The translations under genes were made by a program, and so were the position numbers. The notes beneath the pieces were generated by a model. The model was not told where the DNA came from. It did not search any database and saw only the letters and a program-made list of their open reading frames with translations. From Erwinia rhapontici (GTDB lineage: Bacteria > Pseudomonadota > Gammaproteobacteria > Enterobacterales > Enterobacteriaceae), in contig NZ_VRKO01000011.1 of the NCBI RefSeq assembly GCF_012271765.1, positions 25,646 to 89,645 of the forward strand: a stretch of 64,000 bases of DNA, given 5' to 3'. Shown one piece after another: positions 1 to 7,750 of this stretch (its first letter is position 1; each line of letters begins with the position of its first letter).

Positions 1-261
1 AGCGCCCACCACGTTTCCCCCCGCACCGTCAGCCGCCTGTTTGCCGCCCACGACAGTACGCCGATCGGCACGCTCTGGCAGCTGCGCCTGGTCGCCTGCC
101 GCAAAGTGCTGCTGGAAGGACGGGCGCGCAGCATCACCGAAGTGGCGTTCGATCACGGCTTTAACGATATGTCACATTTCAGCCTGGCCTTCCGCAAGGC
201 CTTTGGCTGTTCGCCCACCTCACTGATAAAAAAACGCAGCGTCAGCCTGCCTGGCGAGTGA
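1..261 (+). CDS. AraC-family regulator, C-terminal part (cut by window edge)
   Basis: The reading frame is open from the first base and ends with TGA at 259-261, giving the last 86 residues of a protein. The visible part is the second half of an AraC/XylS DNA-binding domain: the pattern SPRTVSRLF, then the second helix-turn-helix with ITEVAFDHGFNDMSHFSLAFRK and the closing FGCSPTSL. The N-terminal effector domain lies outside the window, so the ligand cannot be inferred. Its 3' end overlaps the convergent ANTAR gene by about 20 bases. Function as a local transcription regulator is secure; the target is unknown. Confidence 0.85.
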   Translation, partial: SAHHVSPRTVSRLFAAHDSTPIGTLWQLRLVACRKVLLEGRARSITEVAFDHGFNDMSHFSLAFRKAFGCSPTSLIKKRSVSLPGE

Positions 262-853
262 GGTTCAGGCTGTCATCAATAATGCGGTCGGCCACCTGCT
301 CCAGCGTACAACGTCGGTTCATCGCTTCAGAGCGCAGTAAACGGTGGGCGCTTCCTTCATCAAGATGGCGCTCACTCATCAGAAGCAGTTTGGCCCGGCT
401 GAGTTTGGTGTGAAGAAACAGACGGCGCTGGCTTTGCGTCAGTTCCTGCTTCAGATGACGCAGCTGTTGCGCCACCTGCGCGCAGGCGTTTAGCTGTGCC
501 GCCAGGGCGAACGGGTTAAGCGGTTCGGCGATGCTTGCCTGTGGGGAGAGTTCCAGCATCAGTGCCAGCGCGGCGAGATCCTGATAGTTCACCAGCGCTA
601 TCAGCGGCACTTCGCGCTCGCGCAGCGCCTGGCTCAGGGCCAGCAGCGCCGGGCGATAACGGCAATCGATGCGCACCACCACCACATCCGCCTGCGGCAT
701 CGGCTGTGCCAGCGGCCAGCAGTGCAACATTGTGCAGCCCAGCGCAACCAATTGCCCGGCAACGGCATCAATCTCGCGGTTGGCCGGATGCACCATGCAC
801 ACCTTCAGGCCGTTTAACCCACCCAGCGTTGTATCAGTACCCATCGCATGCAT
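242..853 (-). CDS. AmiR/NasT-type antiterminator with ANTAR domain
   Basis: This 203-residue protein has an N-terminal receiver-like fold without an obvious phospho-acceptor pocket and a C-terminal ANTAR domain (about residues 135-195; the stretch LSRAKLLLMSERHLDEGSAH and a following helix with MNRRCTLEQVADRIIDD). ANTAR proteins such as AmiR, NasR and EutV bind paired RNA hairpins and prevent transcription termination. It is the last gene of the minus-strand amide/urea-type ABC transporter operon, 142 bases after the second ATPase gene. A start at the fourth codon (844) has a better-placed GGGAA. It probably controls the upstream operon or an amidase/urease outside the window; see the hairpin at 5662-5677. 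Confidence 0.85.
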   Translation of the reverse strand: MHAMGTDTTLGGLNGLKVCMVHPANREIDAVAGQLVALGCTMLHCWPLAQPMPQADVVVVRIDCRYRPALLALSQALREREVPLIALVNYQDLAALALMLELSPQASIAEPLNPFALAAQLNACAQVAQQLRHLKQELTQSQRRLFLHTKLSRAKLLLMSERHLDEGSAHRLLRSEAMNRRCTLEQVADRIIDDSLNLTRQAG

Positions 854-995
854 TTCCCGTCAGTGCAGCACGACAACAGGCCGTACCATCATCAGAGAAG
901 GTAACGCGTTGTGCTGTGCCACACTGTGCCGCGCAGGACGGGTATTATATTCAACGCGCCAGGGTTTGCGGGCAGACCGAAACAGAAGGTCATCC

Positions 996-1703
996 CTACG
1001 CTACATGGAACCCGATATGCTGTTCGGCAATCGCCTGCGCGCTGGTCTGGCGCGGGTCAATCACTTCAACAATCGCCCCCTTCTCAATCACATGAATACG
1101 GTCGGACAGCGCATAAAGGAACTCGATGTCCTGCTCAACCAGGATAATAGAAATATCCATTTCATGGCGCAGCACGCGTAGCGTCTCGATGATCTCCTCA
1201 CAGATATTCGGCTGGATCCCTTCCGTTGGCTCATCCAGCAACACCAGCTGCGGTTCACCGCACAGGCAGCGGGCAAGCGCCAGCAACTGCTGCTCACCGC
1301 CGGACAGCGATCCGCCGGGCTGAGCCACCAGCCGCTTCAATCGCGGAAACAGCTCCAGCATCCGCTCCACCATCGGTGCCGCCTTGGCGAAGTTTTTCAC
1401 ACAGCCCATGCGCAGGTTTTCTTCCACCGTCAGCGTGGGAAAAATCTGCCGCCCCTGCGGCACAAAGCCAATGCCCGCCACCGCGCGCTGATGCGCCTCA
1501 TAGCGGCTGATATCAATGCCGTTCAGCAACACCTGCCCCTGCCAGCCGGGCAGTTCGCCCATGATGGCGCGCAGCAGCGTGGTTTTCCCCATGCCGTTAC
1601 GGCCCAGAATGCCAGTAAAGGCTTTGGCACCGACAAACAGATCAACGTTATGCAGCACCGGCACTTTGTCATAACCGGAAACCAGCCCTTTCAGTTCAAG
1701 CAT
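996..1703 (-). CDS. ABC transporter ATPase, LivF/UrtE type
   Basis: A 235-residue ATPase of the branched-chain amino acid/urea/amide family. Walker A GRNGMGKT is at residues 34-41, the signature LSGGEQQ at 133-139 and Walker B LVLLDEP at 153-159, followed by the family-typical EGIQP. It would pair with the LivG/UrtD-type ATPase encoded just upstream to energise import through the two permeases. The start codon overlaps the end of that gene by 8 bases, which suggests translational coupling. The closest functional guess is UrtE or FmdF-type, because the binding protein is of the urea/short-chain amide group; leucine transport is less likely. Confidence 0.9.
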   Translation of the reverse strand: MLELKGLVSGYDKVPVLHNVDLFVGAKAFTGILGRNGMGKTTLLRAIMGELPGWQGQVLLNGIDISRYEAHQRAVAGIGFVPQGRQIFPTLTVEENLRMGCVKNFAKAAPMVERMLELFPRLKRLVAQPGGSLSGGEQQLLALARCLCGEPQLVLLDEPTEGIQPNICEEIIETLRVLRHEMDISIILVEQDIEFLYALSDRIHVIEKGAIVEVIDPRQTSAQAIAEQHIGFHVA

Positions 1704-2427
1704 GTTTGATCTCCGTATTTCCGAGGTAAGCTTCTTTGACCGCCGGGTTCTGCGTGACCTCGCGGAAGGTGCCTTCCGCCAGTACCTCCCCCTGGTTAAA
1801 CACCGTCACCTGCTGAGCGATCATGCTGATAAATTCCATGTCATGCTCCACCACCACGACCGTGCTGTTGAGGTTGATCTCTTTGATAAGCTCGGCGGTT
1901 TTGCGCACTTCGTGCCAGGTCATCCCGGCGGCAGGCTCGTCCAGCAGCACCAGATCGGGTTTTGAAATCAGGATCATCCCCAGCTCCACCCATTGCCGCT
2001 GACCGTGCGACATCTCAGACAGCACCGTGTCGGCGCTGGCAACCAGATCGATCTGCTCCAGCACCTGGGCAATATGCTGCGGGATCTGCGCTTTCGGCAG
2101 TTTGACCGCTGCCGCCTGCCACAGATTTTCATAGACGCTTAAGCCCTCGAATACGCTGGGCACCTGGGTTTTAATTCCGATGCCGAGCCGGGCGATGGCC
2201 CAGGGTTTCAGGCCGGAGATCACCTGGTCGCGGTAACGGCACTCGCCGCGCGTAGGCAGCACCTGGCCACTCAGCATCTTGAAGAAGGTGCTCTTCCCCG
2301 CGCCGTTCGGCCCGATCAGGCAGCGTAGCTCGCCCTCACGCAGGGTAAAATCCACCTCTTTCACCGCATGGACGCCGCCAAAACTGACGCCCATTTTCGT
2401 TGTCTGCAGAATAATCCGGCTGTTCAC
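1696..2427 (-). CDS. ABC transporter ATPase, LivG/UrtD type
   Basis: A 243-residue ATPase with Walker A GPNGAGKST at residues 39-47, a signature MSHGQRQ at about 139-145 (the unusual SHGQ form is typical of UrtD proteins) and Walker B DLVLLDEP at 158-165. It is the second of the five-gene transporter set and overlaps the preceding permease gene by four bases (ATGA). The SHGQ signature and the neighbouring binding protein favour urea or amide over branched-chain amino acids as substrate. The protein is full length and nothing appears broken. Confidence 0.9.
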   Translation of the reverse strand: MNSRIILQTTKMGVSFGGVHAVKEVDFTLREGELRCLIGPNGAGKSTFFKMLSGQVLPTRGECRYRDQVISGLKPWAIARLGIGIKTQVPSVFEGLSVYENLWQAAAVKLPKAQIPQHIAQVLEQIDLVASADTVLSEMSHGQRQWVELGMILISKPDLVLLDEPAAGMTWHEVRKTAELIKEINLNSTVVVVEHDMEFISMIAQQVTVFNQGEVLAEGTFREVTQNPAVKEAYLGNTEIKHA

Positions 2428-3449
2428 AGTTTCACCTCCGACATCTCAGCATCCGCTTGTGGTCTGGCTTTACGCCGTATCAGCCGCTGTAAGGTAGGCA
2501 GCAGTCCACCAGGAATCAGCAGCACAAAGGCGGTGAGGATCACCCCCAGTACCAGATTGGTGTCGACGCTCTGCTGCGCCCCAAGCCGGGTCACCAGCCA
2601 CTGCAACGCCACACAGCTGATCACCGGGCCGATTAAGGTGCCGCGCCCGCCGACAATCACCCAGATAATGATCTGCGCCGACTGGCTAATGCTGAAGACG
2701 CCGGGGCTGACGAATGCCCCCCAGTTGACGTACAGGCAGCCCGCCGCCCCGGCAATCGCACCGCCGATGGCAAAGGTGCCGAGCTTATGGGCCGGGACGT
2801 TATAGCCCAGCAGCCCGGCGCGCTGTTCGTTTTCACGGATCGCCACCACGGTTTTGCCAAAGCGGCTGGCCAGCGTCAGCTTCAGCAGCGCGTAACAGAG
2901 GATCAGGCAGAAACCGGTGACGGTGAAAATCGCTTCCGGCGACAGAATATCGTCGGGGCTGAACAGGCCGTTCAGCGTTGGCACGGATGGCATGCCGTTA
3001 AAACCGCCGAGCAGCGCTTCACCCAGGCGGTATTCGCTGCCGGAGGTGGAGTTCATCCAGTTAAACAGCACCAGGCTGACCGCCAGGGTGATCGCTCCCA
3101 GATAGACGTCGCTGACGCCGCCGTAAAAAATCACGTACCCCAGCAGTAGCGAGAACAGCGTTGGCACGACAATCGCTGCCACCACAGCCCAGGTGGAGTC
3201 GCCAACGTTAATCGCACAGATAGCGTAGGTGTAAGCGCCAATACCGAAAAACGCCGCCTGACCGAAGCAGAGAATACCGCCGTAGCCCCAGATAAATGCC
3301 AGGCTGAGCGACAGGATCGCCATCACCAGAAATACCGTCAGCGACAGCAGCGTGTACAGCTCCAGCGCACCGGATAACCACAGCGTCACCCCCGCCGCCG
3401 GGATCACCACCAGCAGTGTTTTTACCCATTCAGGCCATGTTTTCATCAC
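2424..3449 (-). CDS. ABC transporter permease, LivM/UrtC type
   Basis: A 341-residue hydrophobic protein with about nine to ten membrane segments and the conserved LivM-type cytoplasmic loop (FGKTVVAIRENEQRAGLLGYN, then AFAIGG-like IGGAIAGAAGCLY). It forms the second half of the membrane channel with the LivH/UrtB-type permease encoded just upstream, whose stop codon it overlaps by four bases. A charged C-terminal tail (RRKARPQADAEMSE) is cytoplasmic. Substrate is inferred from the operon as urea or a short amide; the sequence alone does not decide it. Confidence 0.88.
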   Translation of the reverse strand: MMKTWPEWVKTLLVVIPAAGVTLWLSGALELYTLLSLTVFLVMAILSLSLAFIWGYGGILCFGQAAFFGIGAYTYAICAINVGDSTWAVVAAIVVPTLFSLLLGYVIFYGGVSDVYLGAITLAVSLVLFNWMNSTSGSEYRLGEALLGGFNGMPSVPTLNGLFSPDDILSPEAIFTVTGFCLILCYALLKLTLASRFGKTVVAIRENEQRAGLLGYNVPAHKLGTFAIGGAIAGAAGCLYVNWGAFVSPGVFSISQSAQIIIWVIVGGRGTLIGPVISCVALQWLVTRLGAQQSVDTNLVLGVILTAFVLLIPGGLLPTLQRLIRRKARPQADAEMSEVKL

Positions 3450-4315
3450 AGGGATCTCCGAAAGAAGCGACCAGTAATGCCCTGCGGCAACAGGCGCAGC
3501 AGAACAATGGCCGACAGCAGCAGCGCTACCGCACCAAACACCGGCGTAGACATAAAGGTGACCACCTGCGAAATAGAACCAAACAGCGTTGAGGAGGTGA
3601 GCGTTCCGGCAATGATCGCGCTACCGCCGCCGATCACGGTGATAAAAGCTTTGGCGATATAGCTGATGCCGATCGTCGGGATCACCCCGGTGATCGGCGC
3701 CAGCAGTGCCCCGCCGAGGCCGGAGAGCGCCGCCCCCAGACCAAAGGTCAGGCTGTAGATTTTTCCGGGGTTGGTGCCCAGCGCCGCTGCCATCCGTGCA
3801 TTTTGCATGGTAGCGCGGGCGCACAGCCCGATGGTGGTGAACTTCAGCAGCAGCCACAGCGCCAGCATCAGACACAGCGAGAAGCCGATCATAAACAGCG
3901 CATAACCGCTGGTATTCAGGCTGCCAATGGTCACGCCCCCAAGCGGGGAGCTGATGCCGAGCGTCGTATTGCCAAACACCATGGTTGCCGAGCCGATAAT
4001 CGCCAGGCTCAACCCCCAGGTTGCCAGCATGGTGTCGATGATGCGCCCGTAGAGGTTACGGATGATCACCCGCTCCACCACGATGCCAAAGATCCCCACC
4101 ACCAGCGGTGCCAGCACCAGCATGGAGATCCAGATCGGCACGCCCCACTGATTGGTCGCGAGGATCGCCACATAGCCCCCCAGCATCATAAATTCACCGT
4201 GTGCCATATTGACGATCTTCATCATGCCGAACACCACCGCCAGCCCAAGGCTCATGACAATCAGCGTGGCAATCGCGTTCAGCACTTCAACGCTGTAGAT
4301 AATGATCCAGTCCAT
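3446..4315 (-). CDS. ABC transporter permease, LivH/UrtB type
   Basis: A 289-residue permease of the LivH family, with the N-terminal segment containing VVFGMMKIVNMAHGEFMMLGGY, a hallmark of this family, and the coupling-loop region ARATMQNARMAAALGTNPGKIY. About eight membrane segments are visible. It follows the binding-protein gene with a gap of nine bases and runs directly into the LivM-type gene with a four-base overlap. Together they form the transmembrane pore of the importer. Length and motifs are normal. Confidence 0.9.
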   Translation of the reverse strand: MDWIIIYSVEVLNAIATLIVMSLGLAVVFGMMKIVNMAHGEFMMLGGYVAILATNQWGVPIWISMLVLAPLVVGIFGIVVERVIIRNLYGRIIDTMLATWGLSLAIIGSATMVFGNTTLGISSPLGGVTIGSLNTSGYALFMIGFSLCLMLALWLLLKFTTIGLCARATMQNARMAAALGTNPGKIYSLTFGLGAALSGLGGALLAPITGVIPTIGISYIAKAFITVIGGGSAIIAGTLTSSTLFGSISQVVTFMSTPVFGAVALLLSAIVLLRLLPQGITGRFFRRSL

Positions 4316-4324
4316 ATTCCCTCC

Positions 4325-5569
4325 TTACAGCTGTATCTGATACTGCTTGGTGTCACGCGGATTCTTTTTCAGATCGCACACCATTGCAGTATCCAGCGGT
4401 GGCTGCTGCGCATAGGTTTCGAGGATCTGCATCTGGTGGTCTTTGACCTCCGCGATATGCACATCCAGCGTCAGATGATGGGTGCCCGCATCGACGGTCG
4501 CTTTACCGCTGGGTGAATCAATCGACAATCCGCTTTCCAGTGCTTCAATCACCTTCATCCGATCGGTATCCCCCGCTTTTCTCACCCCTTCCGCCCATAG
4601 CAGGAAGCCCTGATAGGCGCCCATCGCCAGGTCGCTGACATAAGGGGCATTCGGGCCATACTTCTCTTTGAAACGCTTAACGAAGTCGATATTGGTCGGC
4701 TGGTTGATCTCCTGCATATAGTTGGCGCAGATCAGCATGCCGTTACTCTCTTCCGGCGAGAGAATGATGTGTTCATTACCGCTGCCGAAGCTGGTGGAGG
4801 TCATCGGGATTTTTCCGGTCATGCCTGCCGCGTGCCACTGGCGGTAGAACGACAGGTGCGCCCCGCCCACCAGCGCCGACCAGATAAAGTCCGGTTTCGC
4901 CGTCTGGATTTTCGAGATGGCGGCACCAAAGTCGGTGACGTCCAGCGGGAAGAATTCGACGGCCACGGTTTCCCCACCGTTATCGGCAACATACTTCTTC
5001 ACCCAGGAGGAGATGATCTGGCCGTAGTTATAGTCGGCCGCCAGGATGTAAACCTTTTTGCCCCACTTCTTCATCGCATAAGGCACCATCTTCTCAACGG
5101 TTTGCGCCGGGGTGGAGCCGGAGGAGAAGTAGTTACGGTCGCAGACACCGCCTTCATACTGCGCCGGGTAGAAATAGAGGGTGCGGAAGCGGTCGAGTAC
5201 CGGACGGATCACTTCGCGTGAAGCAGAGGTGATCCCGGCGTGTACCACGGCCACTTTATCTTTCAGCGCGGCCTGCTGTGCGTACTGCGCATAGAGCTGC
5301 ATATTCGACTGCGCGTCATAGGTAATCATCTGCAACGGCCGCCCCAGCAGGCCGCCGCTGGCGTTAATTTCGGACGCCGCGAGGTTGATGGCATCGGCCA
5401 TCGGTTTACCGTAAATATCCAGGCCGCCTGACAGGTCGAGAATGGTCGCCACTTTGATCGGGTTGTCGCCCGCGGCAAAGCTGAACTTCGGTAACCCCAG
5501 CGTTGCCATGCCGACTGCGGATGCCACACTGCCACTGATAAATGAACGCCGACTGATAGCCATAAACAC
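4325..5569 (-). CDS. Tat-exported amide/urea-type ABC substrate-binding protein
   Basis: A 414-residue periplasmic binding protein of the UrtA/FmdD/AmiC group (Peripl_BP_5 fold). The N-terminus has a twin-arginine signal (ISRRSFISG, arginines 7 and 8) followed by a hydrophobic stretch and an AAG cleavage region, so export in folded form is likely. Family motifs include LDLSGGLDIYGKP, EINASGGLLGRP, SASREVIRP and FYPAQYEGG. It is the first gene of the five-gene transporter operon. AmiC-type relatives double as ligand sensors for AmiR; here the exported form should deliver substrate to the permease, and any sensing role is an inference. Urea, formamide or short amides are the likely ligands. Confidence 0.87.
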   Translation of the reverse strand: MFMAISRRSFISGSVASAVGMATLGLPKFSFAAGDNPIKVATILDLSGGLDIYGKPMADAINLAASEINASGGLLGRPLQMITYDAQSNMQLYAQYAQQAALKDKVAVVHAGITSASREVIRPVLDRFRTLYFYPAQYEGGVCDRNYFSSGSTPAQTVEKMVPYAMKKWGKKVYILAADYNYGQIISSWVKKYVADNGGETVAVEFFPLDVTDFGAAISKIQTAKPDFIWSALVGGAHLSFYRQWHAAGMTGKIPMTSTSFGSGNEHIILSPEESNGMLICANYMQEINQPTNIDFVKRFKEKYGPNAPYVSDLAMGAYQGFLLWAEGVRKAGDTDRMKVIEALESGLSIDSPSGKATVDAGTHHLTLDVHIAEVKDHQMQILETYAQQPPLDTAMVCDLKKNPRDTKQYQIQL

Positions 5570-5661
5570 TCCTGATGCTGTTTTTTAATTTATTTCCCCC
5601 ACGGGAAGCCCTTCATGATCGCCATGAAAGAGAAAGGGGATGTTGGGATGGTTAACGTTGA

Positions 5662-5677
5662 CTGACGCCATTGTCAG
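5662..5677 (-). promoter_or_regulatory. ANTAR-type RNA hairpin candidate in the transporter leader
   Basis: Read on the minus strand this is CTGAC-AATGGC-GTCAG: a five-base-pair stem closing a six-base loop with A at loop position 1 and G at position 4, the pattern described for RNA targets of ANTAR antiterminators. It lies about 15-30 bases after the predicted sigma-54 start. A second hairpin (TTCATG-GCGAT-CATGAA, 5612-5628) follows but its loop has five bases. No poly-U terminator was found, so the mode of action is uncertain. Confidence 0.4.
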
Positions 5678-5702
5678 GCTAAAGGGTTAGCAGGATTAAC
5701 TA

Positions 5703-5718
5703 AGCAATTAACAGGCCA
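5703..5718 (-). promoter_or_regulatory. Sigma-54 promoter for the amide/urea-type transporter operon
   Basis: The minus strand reads TGGCCTG-TTAA-TTGCT, which keeps the essential GG at -24 and GC at -12 with correct spacing and deviates from TGGCAYR-N4-TTGCW at one position. Transcription would start near 5692, about 120 bases before the binding-protein gene. This fits nitrogen-controlled expression. Confidence 0.65.
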
Positions 5719-5780
5719 GGATTGCGGGGGCAGGCAGTACGCCGCGTGGGCACTGTCGGTGTGTTTATCAGAGCGATATA

Positions 5781-5820
5781 TGCACTATCCTGGCACACAG
5801 CAATGTGCAGATATGGTGCA
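5781..5820 (-). promoter_or_regulatory. Two NtrC-like sites upstream of the sigma-54 promoter
   Basis: TGCACTATCCTGGCACA (5781-5797) closely resembles the NtrC site AGCACTATATTGGTGCA, and a perfect right half TGGTGCA (5814-5820) follows. They sit about 65-100 bases upstream of the -24 element, the usual place for an NtrC enhancer. Confidence 0.5.
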
Positions 5821-6004
5821 TAACATATTGATTTAATTATTTATTGTTATGGCAGGCAGGTAACGGAGGTTGGCATTTTGAACACAGTGTTATGATGAAA
5901 AAGATGTTTTAAAATCATCATCGGCAAGCCCATCAGACCACTTAATCATGAATAAGAAGGCGTCATTTCCTCTTCTGCAACTGATGTTTTTTTGTTCATC
6001 CATA

Positions 6005-6042
6005 TTGCAGAATGCTCCTCACAAAACTATAGTACTCAGTAC
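6005..6042 (+). promoter_or_regulatory. Promoter and operator of the HigB-like toxin-antitoxin pair
   Basis: TTGCAG (6005-6010), 17 bases, then TATAGT (6028-6033) form a plausible sigma-70 promoter. The palindrome GTACTCAGTAC (6032-6042) overlaps the -10 element and is a candidate site for autoregulation by the Xre-type antitoxin. Confidence 0.45.
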
Positions 6043-6095
6043 CACAAGGAAAAGAGGCATTACAGCGTGGTGAACGATTATGGAAGAATCGAACC

Positions 6096-6488
6096 GTGGG
6101 TATTTATGTGACCAACCTTTTCGAAAGAAGCCTTAAGAAGCAAAATATCCCAGACACAACACTGTGCAAAATCGCTCAGGAAATTGTCAGCGGACTTTTC
6201 GATGCAGATTTAGGCGGAAATGTTTACAAAAAGCGCATCCCTTTACAGCGAGGCAAAAGCGGAGGGTCGCGCTCAATTGTTGCCTTCAGATTGGGCGAAA
6301 ACCTATTTTTCATTGATGGCTGGATTAAAAGCGATGTCAGCAAACGCGGACAGAAAGAAATTCCAGATGATGATTTGGAAACCTATCGCGATATTGCTCA
6401 CGATTTTCTCAGCATGTCAGCTCAGACTATTAATAAGGCAATAGAGACAGGCAGATTAAGAGAGGTACATTGTTATGAGCCGTCTTAA
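6096..6488 (+). CDS. RelE/HigB-type toxin
   Basis: A 130-residue protein of the RelE-like toxin family whose members keep the pattern DADLGG...KKR...GKSGGSRSIVAFR...FFIDGW. These are ribosome-dependent or free mRNA endonucleases. The start is GTG, preceded by GGAAG nine bases upstream; no ATG is available in frame before the motif. It overlaps the antitoxin gene by 14 bases, and toxin-first order is typical of HigBA-type modules. The C-terminal part (DDDLETYRDIAHDFLSMSAQTINKAIETG) matches the family tail. The catalytic residues were not individually verified. Confidence 0.85.
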   Translation: MGIYVTNLFERSLKKQNIPDTTLCKIAQEIVSGLFDADLGGNVYKKRIPLQRGKSGGSRSIVAFRLGENLFFIDGWIKSDVSKRGQKEIPDDDLETYRDIAHDFLSMSAQTINKAIETGRLREVHCYEPS

Positions 6489-6801
6489 ACAACTACAGGA
6501 AATGGCGCACAGTTTTAATGAAATAGGTGCCGTTTCAGATGAGACAGTGAAACGCCTGGATGCTCGCATCAGAGCGCAGGAAATTCGCGAAAAGTTGCCA
6601 AAAATCATGGTAATGGAAGGCAAAGATATCCGGGCGATGCGTGACCGTTTGGGGATCAGCCAGGCCGGACTTGCCTATACGATGAATATGACAGTAGCCA
6701 GCATCTCAAAATGGGAACGTGGAGAGAAAAAGCCAAATGGTGCCGCACTTCGCCTGTTAAACACCCTTGATCGTAAAGGGATTGAGGTTTTTGCGGAGTA
6801 A
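6475..6801 (+). CDS. Xre-family antitoxin (HigA-like)
   Basis: A 108-residue protein with a helix-turn-helix at about residues 48-85 (IRAMRDRLGISQAGLAYTMN, then VASISKWERGEKKPNGAALRLL), the classic Xre/Cro pattern. The N-terminal half probably folds over and neutralises the toxin encoded just upstream, with which it overlaps by 14 bases. It should also repress the shared promoter through the palindrome at 6032-6042. It resembles NadS/HigA-type antitoxins; the pairing is inferred from gene order. Confidence 0.87.
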   Translation: MSRLKQLQEMAHSFNEIGAVSDETVKRLDARIRAQEIREKLPKIMVMEGKDIRAMRDRLGISQAGLAYTMNMTVASISKWERGEKKPNGAALRLLNTLDRKGIEVFAE

Positions 6802-6889
6802 CGTCGAGCTGAAAAGAAGGTGCACACCATCAACACGGCCGACCGGAAAAAAGAGCTGGCCCGTACGCCAACATCATCATGTCGTGGGG

Positions 6890-7462
6890 CTAGCTTCCCC
6901 GGTTCTCCCGACTCAGCCCCCGCCACACATCGCCACCCGCAGAGTATTCAGAATGTAGCGGATAAAAATAGCGGCTCTGCCACTGCTGTGTTTTGAGCGC
7001 CTGGCGCGACAGAGGTGTGACCCAGGGCGCGTAAACCCGCAGCGCACGCTTGCCGCCCACGCCCTGGCGGGAGAACACGCCCTGTTTCACCAGAATGTCG
7101 CCATCAAACAGAAAAATACCGCGGTTCTCCTCATCAAAAACGGCCACTATCACGGCGGCAATGTCCTGCTCGCTGTCCAGCGGGGCAATCTCATCACCCA
7201 CGCCTGGCCGCTGCCATAGCGTGACAAACTGACCGACTTTCGTCGGGGTAGTACGCGCAACACGGAAAACCACGGTTTGATGATTGACCGACAGGCGGCA
7301 GGCTCCGTAGTCGGCACTTTCTGCCTCGCGCTGCGGCGCATGGGTCACGACCAGCCCGGCAGGCAGCAAAAGGTTTTCAATACACTCGCAGAGTTGCACT
7401 GGCAGCAGGCCGTTTGCCGGGTCGGTCTGCCAGGTCAATGGGTGGGTAACGGTATCAGACAC
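6890..7462 (-). CDS. MepB-family protein
   Basis: A 190-residue protein recognised as MepB-like by the patterns ADYGACRLSVNHQTVVFRVARTTPTKVGQFVTLWQR and IFLFDGDILVKQGV...GKRALRVYAPW. MepB was named for its place beside the MepA efflux pump in staphylococci; its biochemical role is not established. The gene stands alone here, after the toxin-antitoxin pair and convergent to it. The start at 7462 is preceded by a run containing AGGGAG. Function is unknown; the family assignment is fairly firm. Confidence 0.75.
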   Translation of the reverse strand: MSDTVTHPLTWQTDPANGLLPVQLCECIENLLLPAGLVVTHAPQREAESADYGACRLSVNHQTVVFRVARTTPTKVGQFVTLWQRPGVGDEIAPLDSEQDIAAVIVAVFDEENRGIFLFDGDILVKQGVFSRQGVGGKRALRVYAPWVTPLSRQALKTQQWQSRYFYPLHSEYSAGGDVWRGLSRENRGS

Positions 7463-7618
7463 AGATCACTCCCTGTTAAAAGCACGTATCAGTTAGGCAC
7501 TCCGGCAATCACTTTAGTCGATTATGCCGTCAGTAAAACACCGATGGCAGCATCGTTCTGAAGATAATCCTTTTCCATTCCGGGTCACGTTGATCAGGCC
7601 GCTGTCCAGCGTTGGTAC

Positions 7619-7644
7619 GGGGCGATCGGAAAAATGATCGCCCC
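7619..7644. terminator. Hairpin downstream of the acyltransferase gene
   Basis: GGGGCGATC-ggaaaaat-GATCGCCCC is a perfect nine-base-pair stem with an eight-base loop, lying about 107 bases past the stop of the minus-strand acyltransferase gene. No T-run follows on the minus strand, so termination is possible but unproven. Confidence 0.3.
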
Positions 7645-7750
7645 CTACATCAGATCGAGATGCCGTGGAGGTTTTAAAATCCACAGCAAGCACTCTCTTG
7701 CGGGGATGGGGCCAGTCTGGAAAAAGGGTTGCCTTGACAGGCGAAGAGGT

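Larger units (their letters stand above)
5570..6095. other. Intergenic region between transporter operon and toxin-antitoxin pair
   Basis: No gene is apparent in these 526 bases. The left half holds the leader, sigma-54 promoter and NtrC-like sites of the minus-strand operon (5662-5820). The middle (5830-6000) is AT-rich without recognisable sites. The right end holds the promoter of the toxin-antitoxin operon (6005-6042). Confidence 0.7.

Noticed and set aside
5791..5805. TGGCACACAGCAATG on the plus strand as a second sigma-54 promoter
   Set aside because: The -24 part fits but the -12 GC is not at the right distance, and no gene follows in that direction at a suitable place.
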